The notes under the pieces are model-generated. The model saw only the letters and a list, made by a program, of their open reading frames with translations. It was not told the DNA's origin and searched no databases. A stretch of DNA of 28,729 nt from JBBTDV01 sp038042605. Lineage in GTDB: Bacteria > Bdellovibrionota > UBA1018. Both the position numbers and the translations under genes were made by a program. This document shows positions 1-8,838 of this stretch, piece by piece (positions within the stretch are counted from its first letter, which is position 1; the number at the start of each line of letters is the position of its first letter). The stretch spans positions 1 to 28,729 of the forward strand of contig CAYHPW010000033.1 of assembly GCA_964358645.1 (NCBI GenBank), given 5' to 3'.

Positions 1-1229
1 GCCACGACTACAAAATCAAAAAAAGTGGATCGCTGTCGCAGCAAGCGCAAGCTGTTTCGATCAAGCATCCTGAAGGCGACTACTATAAGAATCCCAGCAA
101 GTGCTGCTACCGGCACCCACGCCACCAACCTCCCGAACAGAACAAGTGTCAATAATGCGAAAACACCTGCAAAAAATCCAGACAGACGCGTCTTTCCACC
201 ACTGCTGATATTAACAAGAGTTGCCCCCATCGTACCGGCGCCGGGCAGTCCCCCCACCAAAGATGATGAAATATTCCCTATGCCTTGCCCTATTAATTCA
301 CGGTTAGAATTATGCCTGCTCCTGGTAAGGGCATCCACAATCACACAAGTTTTTAGAGTGTCTATTGAAAGTAAAACAGCCAGCGTAAATGCCGGCACAA
401 CAACATAGCGTAAGTTAGCCATGTTGATCGAGTTTATTGAACTCCACCGGTCCGTGAACGCTCCCAAAAAATCCACCATGCTTGGGACATTTATTTTCCC
501 GATAACCATATTATTCGCATGTAGCGAACTTAATTCTGGAATAAAAATCGCCAAAACAAAGTACGCAAGAACACCGCTGGTTAAAGCGAGTATGGCTGCA
601 GGAACCACTTTCGTGATTTTTGGAGCGATGATCATTGTTGCTACAGCAGCACCACCGACAGCTATGCCTGGCCATTTCCAAAGATCAGGAGATATCATGC
701 CGCTAAAGATGGGCGTACCTTTGGGGAGTCCAAGTAACTTTGGGATCTGCCCGGACAGAATAAGAAAACCAACACCGCTGAGATAGCCGGCAACTACAGG
801 ATATGGGATATATTTAATGAGCTTCCCACCGCCGAGGGACCCAAACAAAAACTGGAGAAAACCGGAAGACACCGTAACTACCGTCATAAGCAAAACAGCA
901 ATTCCTGGCGTCACCGCCGCGCTGTTATCCTGACTCACAAGCTCAGTGGTCAACGCTACAAGGACAGCAGCGGCAGGAGCGCACGGCGCGCTTACCAAAC
1001 GAAGCGTCCCACCCAATAACGGACTTACAAGACCTAGCGCTATTGCTCCAAGAATCCCAGCCATAGCTCCCTGTGCTAGAAAATCAGCGCCAAACGGTCC
1101 ATACACTATAAGACCGAATGCTATAGCCGATGGCAGAGCCACCAACATGGATGCGAGTCCACCGAACAGATCGCCTACTACTTTATTTGTCTCAGTATCT
1201 TTTATCGTTGTTGCGTCAGCTATGCTCAC
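1..1229 (-). CDS. SulP family anion permease, N-terminal ~409 residues (C-terminus beyond left edge)
   Basis: Reading the minus strand from a GTG at 1229-1227 gives an open frame with no stop to the window edge. AGGAG lies about 5 nt upstream of the GTG. The product is a polytopic inner-membrane protein, opening with a short cytosolic stretch, then VVGDLFGGLASMLVALPSAI, followed by repeated Gly/Ala-rich hydrophobic helices. Typical SulP features are the segment YIPYPVVAGYLSGVGFLI, the acidic-basic DTLKTCVIVDALTRSRHNSN loop, and GQGIGNISSSLVGGLPGAGT. SulP proteins move sulfate, bicarbonate or other anions; the substrate cannot be told from sequence. Family length is usually 500-700 residues with a C-terminal STAS domain, which would lie outside the window. 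It starts 24 bp after the receiver-TPR gene and is probably co-transcribed with it. Confidence 0.88.
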   Translation of the reverse strand, partial: MSIADATTIKDTETNKVVGDLFGGLASMLVALPSAIAFGLIVYGPFGADFLAQGAMAGILGAIALGLVSPLLGGTLRLVSAPCAPAAAVLVALTTELVSQDNSAAVTPGIAVLLMTVVTVSSGFLQFLFGSLGGGKLIKYIPYPVVAGYLSGVGFLILSGQIPKLLGLPKGTPIFSGMISPDLWKWPGIAVGGAAVATMIIAPKITKVVPAAILALTSGVLAYFVLAIFIPELSSLHANNMVIGKINVPSMVDFLGAFTDRWSSINSINMANLRYVVVPAFTLAVLLSIDTLKTCVIVDALTRSRHNSNRELIGQGIGNISSSLVGGLPGAGTMGATLVNISSGGKTRLSGFFAGVFALLTLVLFGRLVAWVPVAALAGILIVVAFRMLDRNSLRLLRQRSTFFDFVVV

Positions 1230-1253
1230 TTTAAACTCCTGTTATTAATGTGA

Positions 1254-2627
1254 CTAACCATTCACAACTGCAACATGGTCGTCAAGCAATGCCATAAATG
1301 TACTCTGCTTTTCAGGGAACAAATCAGCGGCTTTCGCTATAAGCTCATTTACAAGTTCCTGCTTGTCATTAATTTTTGCGGCATTTTTTATTGCTATTTT
1401 ATAAAGCTTGTCATCATGAATACCATCACCAATCAACTTCAACGAGCGCTCCAATACAGCACTTGCGACCGCGGTCCGCTCAAAACATTCTAATTCAGCT
1501 ATTTTAACTTCTCGATGATCGACAAGTTCCGGTGGGATCCTAGACAAAAAATCATCTACTTCGGACTGAAAACCTCCGGCTATCAAGGCGTAAAGGATTT
1601 TCTTCAGTATGGCGGCGCTTCCACCACAGTATAACTCCGCCTTTTTTAAGGCATCAAGCCCGCGTGCGCGATCATTCTTGCTAATTAATCTGATCCCGTA
1701 AACAACAAGCCCGGCAGCCAGACAAGCAGCTCCGCCCGTATCGTCCTTAAGTAAAAATTCTCCATATCTTGCATAATCTATCACGCGCTCAAATTTGCTG
1801 TTGTATATGGAAAGTTTAACTAAATAAGGGATCAGCCGCAGCGGCATGGATTGGCTGCGCATGATCCTTTGGGCTAGAACATTGGCTTTGCTATACGCTC
1901 CGCCTTCACATAGCACGCCAATCTGCTCAATCATGCAGCGCTCATGTGAATGATTCAGCTCTAAACACGACTCAAAACACCTGATCGCCTCATCAAGCCT
2001 GTTGAGTTTATGATAAATCAAACCTTCTTGATAATATGCAGATGAATTTTCTTCGCCGAGATTCCTGGCAAGACTAAGTATTCTTATGGCCTGTTCATAA
2101 TATCCACCTTCCGCGAATTTTTTTGCGGAATTTACTGCTTGATAATACGGAGTTGTCCCCAGTTTTTCCGACAGTACGCCGACCACGGTCCTCTTGATCG
2201 TGCTGAAGTTAAATGGCTTCGATATAATTCCATCCACAAATTTTTCAGCTTTCGCGTCAAGCGTTATTCTGACATTGCCATTCGCGATGATAAAAAACGC
2301 ATTCGGCTTGTTTAGCGCCGTATTTCTAAGATAAACATCGAGCAGCTCCCAGTGTGGTTCCCCTATGGATTCAAAATCAACAAACACTATTTGATATTTA
2401 CGACTGTCGAGCAGTTCGGTGGCTTTATCAACTCTGCTGACCATTTCAATTTGTTCATGCGGGACACCGACATGCCGCAACAGCGCTCTCACGCTTCTTC
2501 TGCTAGAGTAGGAATCGACTATGAGGTAATTATATCCGCCGAATTGTTGCCGGATGTTTTTTTTTCGTTCAGCGAGATCCTGCTTATCTGGATCGTTTTC
2601 TCTGATAAACTTATTAGGTGCCAACAT
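1254..2627 (-). CDS. Response regulator receiver domain fused to TPR repeats
   Basis: A 457-residue cytosolic protein. Residues ~32-150 look like a CheY-type receiver: an acidic residue at D38 (YLIVDSY), the likely phosphoacceptor D84 in VFVDFE, and the conserved Lys K137 in ISKPF. Only one of the usual two N-terminal acidic residues is present, so Mg binding may be altered. From ~160 to ~440 the protein is helical with TPR-like units such as AYYQEGLIYHKLNRLDEAIR. There is no DNA-binding output domain, so it probably signals by protein contact; the partner kinase is not in the window. Its ATG overlaps the 3' end of mltD by 14 bp, suggesting translational coupling, and the SulP gene follows 24 bp downstream. 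The receiver-TPR assignment is good; the pathway is unknown. Confidence 0.8.
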   Translation of the reverse strand: MLAPNKFIRENDPDKQDLAERKKNIRQQFGGYNYLIVDSYSSRRSVRALLRHVGVPHEQIEMVSRVDKATELLDSRKYQIVFVDFESIGEPHWELLDVYLRNTALNKPNAFFIIANGNVRITLDAKAEKFVDGIISKPFNFSTIKRTVVGVLSEKLGTTPYYQAVNSAKKFAEGGYYEQAIRILSLARNLGEENSSAYYQEGLIYHKLNRLDEAIRCFESCLELNHSHERCMIEQIGVLCEGGAYSKANVLAQRIMRSQSMPLRLIPYLVKLSIYNSKFERVIDYARYGEFLLKDDTGGAACLAAGLVVYGIRLISKNDRARGLDALKKAELYCGGSAAILKKILYALIAGGFQSEVDDFLSRIPPELVDHREVKIAELECFERTAVASAVLERSLKLIGDGIHDDKLYKIAIKNAAKINDKQELVNELIAKAADLFPEKQSTFMALLDDHVAVVNG

Positions 2628-3756
2628 TCACCACCGTGAGCCTTTGCCCCGCAAAGATCCTGTTCGTCTGCAACTTGTTTATTTTTCTCAATCTTGAAAC
2701 AGCGATCCCGTATTTCTTTGCTATACCGCTTAGCGTTTCACCACGTCGTACTTTATGAATATTTGCGACTCTGCTTATCGCATGCTCTAGGCCATACTCA
2801 CGGTTGTTTTCTTGGCTAAGTTCTCGAGTCGCCAAATTGCGCTTTAAAACAATCCGCGCAACTGGTCCGTTCGGAAGCCATATTTTGCTGGTTCTTATAT
2901 CTGCAGGGGTGCGGTTTTTGATTAATTGCGGGTTAAGAGCCTTCACGATTTCGTATGGAACATTTAGCTGCCTGGCTATTTCACGTAGATGTGTTTGGGG
3001 TGGCACTTTTTTTCTCGTTAAATCAGGCAATTTTTTATTGTTTAATTCGTTAAATCCGTATTTTTCAGCATTCCTACCTATTATAACCGCGGCCAAAAAT
3101 TTTGGCACATAATCAACAGTTTCTCTTGGTAGCGCATCCTTTTGTATAAGATCCCAAAAATCACGCGTACCACCTTCCTGTTCAATCGCCCTTCGAATCC
3201 TACCTTCTCCGGCATTATATGCTGCTATAGCAAGATACCATGATTTAAATTCCATAAAAAGGTCTGAAAGGTACCGCGCAGCTGCTTCAGTCGCAAGAAT
3301 CACATCACGTCTCTCATCTAAATACCTATTCACCTTGAGACCATATCGTACACCGGTACCCCGGATAAATTGCCATATGCCGACAGCTTTTTGTCTTGAA
3401 ACAGCATGTGGCGTGTACCCGCTCTCAATCATGCCGAGATAAAAAATATCACGTGGCACACCGTGTTTTGCGAGCACTTGCTCCACCATGGCTTTGTAAA
3501 ACGAGCCGCGCTCCAAAAAAGTTCTGAACCGTGCACGATCCTTGGTTGAAAAGTACTCAATCCACCGCTCGACTCGTGCATTAACAGTCAATGGGATGGC
3601 AACGTGCGGTGACGGATCGATTTCCGCATCGGCGTCTTGCAGTTGTTTTATTATTTCTTGGAGCTTTACGCTTGGCTCATAGTCACTTTCGCGTATGACA
3701 GTCCCCTGTGTCGCGCAAGCGCTTGTCACTAAAACAAGTAGAAGTAAAAACCGCAC
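2614..3756 (-). CDS. mltD: MltD-like membrane-bound lytic transglycosylase with C-terminal LysM
   Basis: A 380-residue lipoprotein that cleaves the glycan strand of peptidoglycan to give anhydro-muropeptides. It starts at GTG (3756), preceded by GAGGTGA. The N-terminus is hydrophobic with lipobox VTSAC (Cys14), so mature protein is membrane-anchored in the envelope. The SLT domain covers ~90-230: catalytic Glu111 in MIESGY, then KAVGIWQF and AAYNAGEGRI, all diagnostic of family 23/MltD. The region ~255-297 resembles a degenerate LysM, and ~332-376 is a clear LysM (VRRGETLSGIAKKYGI). The reading frame ends 14 bp inside the receiver-TPR gene. A second, LysM-less homologue lies at 20915-22195. 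The MltD assignment is from domain order; the exact glycan preference is not visible. Confidence 0.9.
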   Translation of the reverse strand: MRFLLLLVLVTSACATQGTVIRESDYEPSVKLQEIIKQLQDADAEIDPSPHVAIPLTVNARVERWIEYFSTKDRARFRTFLERGSFYKAMVEQVLAKHGVPRDIFYLGMIESGYTPHAVSRQKAVGIWQFIRGTGVRYGLKVNRYLDERRDVILATEAAARYLSDLFMEFKSWYLAIAAYNAGEGRIRRAIEQEGGTRDFWDLIQKDALPRETVDYVPKFLAAVIIGRNAEKYGFNELNNKKLPDLTRKKVPPQTHLREIARQLNVPYEIVKALNPQLIKNRTPADIRTSKIWLPNGPVARIVLKRNLATRELSQENNREYGLEHAISRVANIHKVRRGETLSGIAKKYGIAVSRLRKINKLQTNRIFAGQRLTVVNVGT

Positions 3757-3907
3757 TACTCACCTCATCCTTGAGACAGCGGTATAGAAATAGGTCCTTC
3801 CATGGACCCTTACATCGCTATTACTACTAAAGAAAATTATGCAGCACCAAACAGATAGGCGCAAGTATGGCTATAATTTTTTATCCGGTGTCAAAAAATA
3901 ATCACCA
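3757..3907. other. Intergenic gap between purE and mltD
   Basis: A gap of 151 bp between two minus-strand genes. It probably holds the promoter of the mltD group or the 3' end of the purE transcript. The only structure I see is a small inverted repeat, GGTCC-TTCCAT-GGACC, at about 3796-3812, without a following T tract on either strand, so I do not call it a terminator. Confidence 0.3.
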
Positions 3908-4447
3908 TTAACTTTGCTGACGGAATGAATTGAGCACCTTACGTCTGAGACTTTCTTTATAATCCCTGATCTTGTCTAAAAGCGGCATTTTCCAAGCGGG
4001 CTTGTTTGCTTCACTTGCACCAAGAATTTGCGTCGCAAGCAACCCGGCATTCCATGCATTACCGATCGCCACCGTGGCAACCGGAATCCCCTTCGGCATC
4101 TGCACGATCGATAACAGTGAATCCTGGCCGCGGAGTGGCTCCGTTGCGATTGGCACGCCTATTACCGGAAGTTCCGTCAATGCCGCAATTATTCCGGGCA
4201 AATGTGCGGCCCCGCCAGCTCCAGCAATGATAACACGATAACCTTTTTTGCGGGCTGAACTAGCGAAAGCAATTGTCTCCGTTGGCGTACGGTGAGCTGA
4301 CATGACGAGAATATCATAGCCGATATCAAATAATTTCAACGCTTCAGCTGCATCACGCATCACTGGAACATCTGATGCGCTACCGGCGATTATGGCGACT
4401 GGTGTGGCGAGGCGGCTTCCCTTGCTGTTTTTCTTGCGATCTTTCAT
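3908..4447 (-). CDS. purE: N5-carboxyaminoimidazole ribonucleotide mutase (PurE)
   Basis: PurE interconverts N5-CAIR and CAIR in de novo purine synthesis. The 179-residue product has the full set of signatures: GSASD (22-26), SAHRTP (50-55), GAGGAAHLPG (76-85) and GNAWNAGLLA (129-138). It has a basic N-terminal extension of ~15 residues and a helical, basic C-terminal tail that make it slightly longer than the usual ~160 residues. The usual partner PurK is not in the window. It starts 9 bp after the polX stop and so is likely co-transcribed with polX and the PilZ gene, an arrangement with no obvious metabolic logic. Confidence 0.95.
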   Translation of the reverse strand: MKDRKKNSKGSRLATPVAIIAGSASDVPVMRDAAEALKLFDIGYDILVMSAHRTPTETIAFASSARKKGYRVIIAGAGGAAHLPGIIAALTELPVIGVPIATEPLRGQDSLLSIVQMPKGIPVATVAIGNAWNAGLLATQILGASEANKPAWKMPLLDKIRDYKESLRRKVLNSFRQQS

Positions 4448-4456
4448 ACTATCCTT

Positions 4457-6199
4457 TCATTTACGTTTTAGCAGCTTTCTTATCTCATTCCAACCTAACG
4501 TATTCAGAATATCGCCAGGCTCAAGCCAACCACGCCTGGCCTGCTGAATACCAAAGCGCATAAAACCAAGTTCCGCCTCGCTGTGGGCATCAGTCGAAAC
4601 GACTACTTTCACACCGTGATTTTTTGCCATCTTACAATGAACGTCGTCAAGATCAAGACGCTCCGGCTGCGCATTAAGCTCAAGGAAACAACCACGCTCT
4701 TTTGCTGCCACCAGGATGCGTTCGATATCAATCTTATACTGAGGCCTGCTGCCTATAAGTTTTCCGGTCGGGTGGGCGAAAATATTGAAGTAAGGATTGT
4801 CCATCGCACGGATTATCCGCTCTGTTTGCTGCTTTTCTGTGAGGTTGAATTTATAATGAACCGAGCACACGCGCACATCAAGTTCCTTTAAAATATCATC
4901 TGGCAAATCAAGTGAACCATCTTCTAAAATGTCTACTTCCGAGCCCTTTAATAATATTAACCCGTCGGATTTCTCATTAAATTTATCAATCTTCTTGATT
5001 TGCGCGGCCAATCTCTTTGGATCAAGCCCCCTTGCGACGGTCAGCCGTTTGGTATGATCCGTTATCGCCAGGAATGTATACCCACGGCGCTTCGCAGCCA
5101 TCGCCATTTCTTCGGGCGTGTTGTGGCCATCTGTTTCCACGGTATGCGCGTGAAAATCCCCTCTTATGTCCTTTTCCGTGATAAGCCGAGGAAGCCGGCC
5201 TGACAAAGCGGCTTCGATTTCTCCTCTATTCTCCCGCAGCTCGGGCTCTATATATGGCAGTCCGATCTTACCATAGACCTCCTCTTCCGTTCTTCCAGCT
5301 ATCGCCTTATCCCTCTTAAAAACACCATACTCATTAACTTTAAGACCTTTCTTTATCGCGATACTCCTGACCGCTATATTATGTGCCTTTGAACCTGTGA
5401 AATACAAAAGAGCTGAACCGTAACTGCTTTCCGGAACAACCCTGATATCAACTTGAATACCGTTTTTTAAAAGAACGGTTGCGCGCGTTCCGCCTTTAGC
5501 TAGAATTTTATTAACTCCATCATACTTAACAAGCTTATCCATTATCGCTGGCACCATCGTGACCGCTGGATTGGGCCTGGTAAATGTTACCAATATATCC
5601 AAATCACCAACGGTTTCCTGTTTGCGACGGCAACTTCCGGCTATAATGGCATTTTTTATATTTTTAAAATTTAATATATATTTAATATAATCATCGGCGA
5701 TCCGTCCAGCGACATCTATGCCAAACCGTGATGGTTCATTCTTTTTCCTGTCAATCTCATCCAGGATGGATCTCTCGAGCTTCGGCCCGATCCCGCGCAG
5801 CTCTTTTAACTTGCCATCTTTTATTATTTTATCGAGATCTTCAATGGTTTTTACTTTAAATTTTTCATGAAAAGCCCTGACTCGTTTTGGCCCGACGCCG
5901 TGGATCTTCAATAGAGCAAGAAGACCCGGTGGTGTTCTGTCAGAGATTTCCTCCAAAGCCGCGAGTTTCCCGGTTGAAATAATCTCCATTATCTTCCCGG
6001 CAAGATCCTTGCCTATTCCAGGTATCTCGGTAAGATCACGCCCTTTTGAAACCATGTCGGCGAGTGGTTCTGGCAAAACATCCAATGTCCGCGCGGCATT
6101 CCTGTATGCCCTAACACGGAACTGATTGGCACCTTCGATTTCTAGCAGATCAGCCATTGTTTCAAAAACCGATGCAACATCATTGTTTGAAACGGTCAT
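4457..6199 (-). CDS. polX: DNA polymerase X with C-terminal PHP domain (PolX)
   Basis: Family X DNA polymerase of the bacterial/archaeal type, which fills short gaps in repair. The 580 residues show helix-hairpin-helix elements (IPGIGKDLAGKI ~59-70; IHGVGPKRVRAF ~99-110; LRGIGPKL ~134-141), then the palm with GSCRR (188-192), catalytic GDLDIL (D199, D201) and VDIR (D251). The C-terminal PHP domain keeps metal ligands: DFHAHT (H350, H352), ETDGHNT and ITDHT (D381, H382). In this family the PHP domain gives 3'-5' exonuclease and AP-endonuclease activity, which is known biochemistry, not visible here. Length is typical. It lies 23 bp downstream of the PilZ gene and 9 bp upstream of purE. ATG start with a weak GGATG ribosome site. 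Confidence 0.94.
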   Translation of the reverse strand: MTVSNNDVASVFETMADLLEIEGANQFRVRAYRNAARTLDVLPEPLADMVSKGRDLTEIPGIGKDLAGKIMEIISTGKLAALEEISDRTPPGLLALLKIHGVGPKRVRAFHEKFKVKTIEDLDKIIKDGKLKELRGIGPKLERSILDEIDRKKNEPSRFGIDVAGRIADDYIKYILNFKNIKNAIIAGSCRRKQETVGDLDILVTFTRPNPAVTMVPAIMDKLVKYDGVNKILAKGGTRATVLLKNGIQVDIRVVPESSYGSALLYFTGSKAHNIAVRSIAIKKGLKVNEYGVFKRDKAIAGRTEEEVYGKIGLPYIEPELRENRGEIEAALSGRLPRLITEKDIRGDFHAHTVETDGHNTPEEMAMAAKRRGYTFLAITDHTKRLTVARGLDPKRLAAQIKKIDKFNEKSDGLILLKGSEVDILEDGSLDLPDDILKELDVRVCSVHYKFNLTEKQQTERIIRAMDNPYFNIFAHPTGKLIGSRPQYKIDIERILVAAKERGCFLELNAQPERLDLDDVHCKMAKNHGVKVVVSTDAHSEAELGFMRFGIQQARRGWLEPGDILNTLGWNEIRKLLKRK

Positions 6200-6222
6200 A
6201 TTTAAACATCCATTTAGACGCG

Positions 6223-6960
6223 TTAAACCACGCTGTTAAAAATATGTCCAAGCACATAACTCTCAATATAATCAGCGTCCGTTTTGGAGATCCTTGCGAA
6301 GTCAACGCCAATCCTGGCTGATCCAATTGCCTTGGCAGTAGAACCGATAATGTTGCGGACCTCGACGTCTGTCACTATCTCTCTGCCCATAATGCGGAAT
6401 TCCAACCGCCGGATAAACATCCCGCGCTTATACACTGCTGCCTCTTGTTTTGACTCAACCATGAACGAAAGACCGCGCTGGCTTACGTCTATAAGGCGTT
6501 TTTTTAGAGGCTTGTTTTGATTGTTTTTAAATCGCACATAAATTTCATACGCATTTGGAATGGAATATCTAGCGGCGCCCCTGCGCTGCAACTTAAACAC
6601 ACATGTCGGCAGAGTGAAGGTAAAATGCTGCTGGTCTTCGCCTTTAAACTCAATTGCCGCACCCACGATAGCTTGGCCCTTTAGGTAGACCAGCATCAGG
6701 CATTCTTTTATGTTCCCTGGCATTTTAGCGCCTCGTGGCCGGACAACTTGTAACCTTTCTTCACTCAGCCCCCCGTCCAGAAGGGCCGATTCAAATCTTA
6801 CATGGTCTTCCGTAACACCGCGCGGCCGGATGGTGATCCTGGAATTGTCCACGCACGCATGGGTCAGGATCCTTTTTATTTCGCAGGTTTTTTTAATCAG
6901 TTTAAAGCAGGTCGCAATTTCTTTCCCGGCAAATGACGATATTAATCTGCGTTTGGCCAA
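6223..6960 (-). CDS. PilZ domain c-di-GMP-binding protein
   Basis: A 245-residue soluble protein whose C-terminal half is a PilZ domain. The c-di-GMP-binding arginine motif is visible as RRGAAR (~126-131), followed by DVSQRG (~158-163), the D/N-x-S-x-x-G motif. The N-terminal ~115 residues resemble the YcgR-like beta domain often found ahead of PilZ, though this part is weakly conserved. I chose the TTG at 6960-6958 because a strong GGAGG (6966-6970) lies 5 nt upstream; an in-frame TTG at 6972 would place that site inside the gene. It is the first gene of the pilZ-polX-purE run. It likely couples c-di-GMP level to surface behaviour through an unidentified partner. Confidence 0.83.
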   Translation of the reverse strand: MAKRRLISSFAGKEIATCFKLIKKTCEIKRILTHACVDNSRITIRPRGVTEDHVRFESALLDGGLSEERLQVVRPRGAKMPGNIKECLMLVYLKGQAIVGAAIEFKGEDQQHFTFTLPTCVFKLQRRGAARYSIPNAYEIYVRFKNNQNKPLKKRLIDVSQRGLSFMVESKQEAAVYKRGMFIRRLEFRIMGREIVTDVEVRNIIGSTAKAIGSARIGVDFARISKTDADYIESYVLGHIFNSVV

Positions 6961-6965
6961 GAGAG

Positions 6966-6970
6966 CCTCC
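6966..6970 (-). promoter_or_regulatory. Ribosome binding site deciding the PilZ gene start
   Basis: GGAGG on the minus strand, 5 nt before the TTG at 6960. It argues for a TTG start at 6960 over the upstream in-frame TTG at 6972. Confidence 0.6.
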
Positions 6971-7026
6971 AATTATTTTATGATAGTTTCAAATGATTTG
7001 ATATTTTGCTAACCTTTTCAACTGGA

Positions 7027-7557
7027 ATGTCCACGCATAAGAAACAAAACATAAAACAAGCAAGCATCAAGCTTATACTTCTGTTCCAATTCATCGGAAC
7101 CACATTTGTAGCAATAGCACCTATTTTAGACGGATCTCTCACACTGGATAAATTCTTCCACGACATTACTTTTTCAAAAGAAGTAGCGATAATCGTAATG
7201 GCAATCGGCGGATTTCTCGTGGCATCCGCCACTTTAATGATGGGAAAAAATTTCGCGGTAAAACCAGTTCCAAGAAGCAAAGCAAAGCTTGTCATAAGAT
7301 GGCCATTCAGCTTTATTCGAAACCCGGTTTATGATGGCGTTTTTCTACTCTCAGGGGGTTGGGCACTACTTTGCCGATCCTGGCTTGCAGCTATTGCTAC
7401 ATCAGTGCTTATTGTTATCCTTTATAGAAAGGTCCTTATAGAGGAATATTTTCTCCGACATAAATTCGGTCAGGCATATATAGATTACACAAAAAAAGTT
7501 GGAAGATTTTTTCCTAAACTACATGCAAAATCCCGGATAAATTCTTCTGCGTTTTAA
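7027..7557 (+). CDS. Isoprenylcysteine carboxyl methyltransferase (ICMT)-like membrane protein
   Basis: About 176 residues with 4-5 membrane segments. The C-terminal half has the pattern of the bacterial ICMT/phospholipid methyltransferase-like family: RNPVYDGVFLLSGGWALL (RNPVY ~98-102), a long hydrophobic helix, then the acidic pair in LIEEYFL (~139-140), and FGQAYIDYTKKVGRFFP. This region binds S-adenosylmethionine in characterised members; the acceptor (lipid, isoprenoid or other) is unknown for most bacterial homologues. The frame is open from a TTG at 7006, but that has no ribosome site; I take the ATG at 7027, though its own site is also weak. It diverges from the PilZ gene and its stop codon overlaps the stop codon of the convergent MFS gene. 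Confidence 0.78.
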   Translation: MSTHKKQNIKQASIKLILLFQFIGTTFVAIAPILDGSLTLDKFFHDITFSKEVAIIVMAIGGFLVASATLMMGKNFAVKPVPRSKAKLVIRWPFSFIRNPVYDGVFLLSGGWALLCRSWLAAIATSVLIVILYRKVLIEEYFLRHKFGQAYIDYTKKVGRFFPKLHAKSRINSSAF

Positions 7558-8837
7558 CGTGCCCGTGGTTTAAACACGATTGGAACAAGAACCACCAACA
7601 CGCCGAATCGCGCCACGGCAGCGATAACCCATAGGATCCTAAATCCACCCCACGGAGTCAGCCATTGCGCTATGTTTCCGCCAATCATGCTGCACAAAGC
7701 GCCGGATAAGCCGTTGGCTGCCGCGATCAGCGAAAAATAAGCTGTGTTTTCTTTTTTCGGACAAACATTAAAAATCAACTTGGTCATCAAAAGCCCAAAC
7801 CCAGCCCACGCCATCCCATTAAAAAAGAATTCCACTGGCGCAATCATCTGAATGATACTTGCCGACGGAATCACATATGGAAGCGGTGAGACCGCTATTA
7901 TTGACCCTACCAACCATACAGCGCGGGATGGTTCAATGAATCGGTCCAGATATTTTCCCCAATAGCCGCTGGCCAGCAGACACCCAAGGTTTGCCATCAT
8001 CGTCCAAAACGCAACGGCGGACATTGAAATGCCCAACTCCTTGGTGAAGTAATACGGGAAGTATGGACCGGCTATGGAGGTGGCCCCGTTAAACATGGCC
8101 CAAAATAAAAGAAGCCTACAAAAATCGGGATTGCTGAAAGGTTTACGGAAAAGATCCTTTCTAACTCTTGCTGTTTTGCAATGTGATTTTAAATCAGGAA
8201 CTTTTTGTAACAAATAAGTCGATAGAAAAGCCGAGGCGATCGCGAAAACACCCACCACACCATATCCAATAAAAAAACCGCCGGGCTTCCATCCCACCCA
8301 TATCGCGCCAAGCAGATTGGCCACAATAAGTGCTGCCATGCCATAGCGCTGCCGGCCTCCAAAAAAACGTCCCTGGAAACCTGATGGAACCAAACCTTTC
8401 ATCCACGACATCCAGGCCACTGAGCTGGCATTGGCTATGAGAGCTGAAGTGCAGCCAACCGCCACAAGCAACAGAAACCAAGCTTTTTTTGGAAAAATGT
8501 AGCCATATTTGATCTGAAGGATGCCTAATACGATAGCTGATAAAACTGGCAGGACCCAAAGGCACCGGGCGATCGCGGCAACCCATAGAGTGTATTTTCT
8601 TAGGGATAAAAAATACCCACACATTACGGCCCCGATTAATTGGCCAAAAGCTCCTATCCACGGGATCATCGCAAGTACCGTGACCCATGCGACCGGAACG
8701 CCTAACTCTCCCGCCAGTCCGCTCAGATATGTCGGGCCTATCCATGTTTCGTATGCAACCGCGAAGGCGCCTTCCCACCAAAGAATGAGAAAAACCAATC
8801 TAAGACCGGATCGTTTATTTGATTTCCTAGGCGACAT
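7554..8837 (-). CDS. Major facilitator superfamily transporter
   Basis: A 427-residue inner-membrane protein with about 12 predicted hydrophobic segments in two halves separated by a basic loop (KSHCKTARVRKDLFRKPF, ~216-233). The N-terminal half has a GQLIGAVMCGYFLSLRKYTLW stretch, similar to the MFS inter-helix 2-3 motif, and a GRFFGGRQRYG loop between helices. The substrate is not inferable. It starts 1 nt after the stop of the nitronate monooxygenase-like gene (TGA-A-ATG), so the two are almost certainly translated from one message. Its TAA overlaps the TAA of the convergent ICMT-like gene by 2 bases. Confidence 0.8.
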   Translation of the reverse strand: MSPRKSNKRSGLRLVFLILWWEGAFAVAYETWIGPTYLSGLAGELGVPVAWVTVLAMIPWIGAFGQLIGAVMCGYFLSLRKYTLWVAAIARCLWVLPVLSAIVLGILQIKYGYIFPKKAWFLLLVAVGCTSALIANASSVAWMSWMKGLVPSGFQGRFFGGRQRYGMAALIVANLLGAIWVGWKPGGFFIGYGVVGVFAIASAFLSTYLLQKVPDLKSHCKTARVRKDLFRKPFSNPDFCRLLLFWAMFNGATSIAGPYFPYYFTKELGISMSAVAFWTMMANLGCLLASGYWGKYLDRFIEPSRAVWLVGSIIAVSPLPYVIPSASIIQMIAPVEFFFNGMAWAGFGLLMTKLIFNVCPKKENTAYFSLIAAANGLSGALCSMIGGNIAQWLTPWGGFRILWVIAAVARFGVLVVLVPIVFKPRAR

Positions 8838-8838
8838 T

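Noticed and set aside
25..1248. Three plus-strand open frames (127, 121 and 100 residues) across the left edge
   Set aside because: They are antisense to the SulP frame, which has a family match, a ribosome site and continuous membrane helices; their products are low-complexity Pro/Ala/Arg mixtures.
3092..3106. Perfect 7-bp-arm palindrome GCCAAAA-A-TTTTGGC
   Set aside because: It lies inside the mltD coding region encoding a conserved PKFLAA segment; most simply explained by codon choice.
8194..8781. 195-residue minus-strand frame inside the MFS gene
   Set aside because: Out of frame with a recognised transporter; Trp/Arg/Gly-rich translation is typical of a shadow frame.
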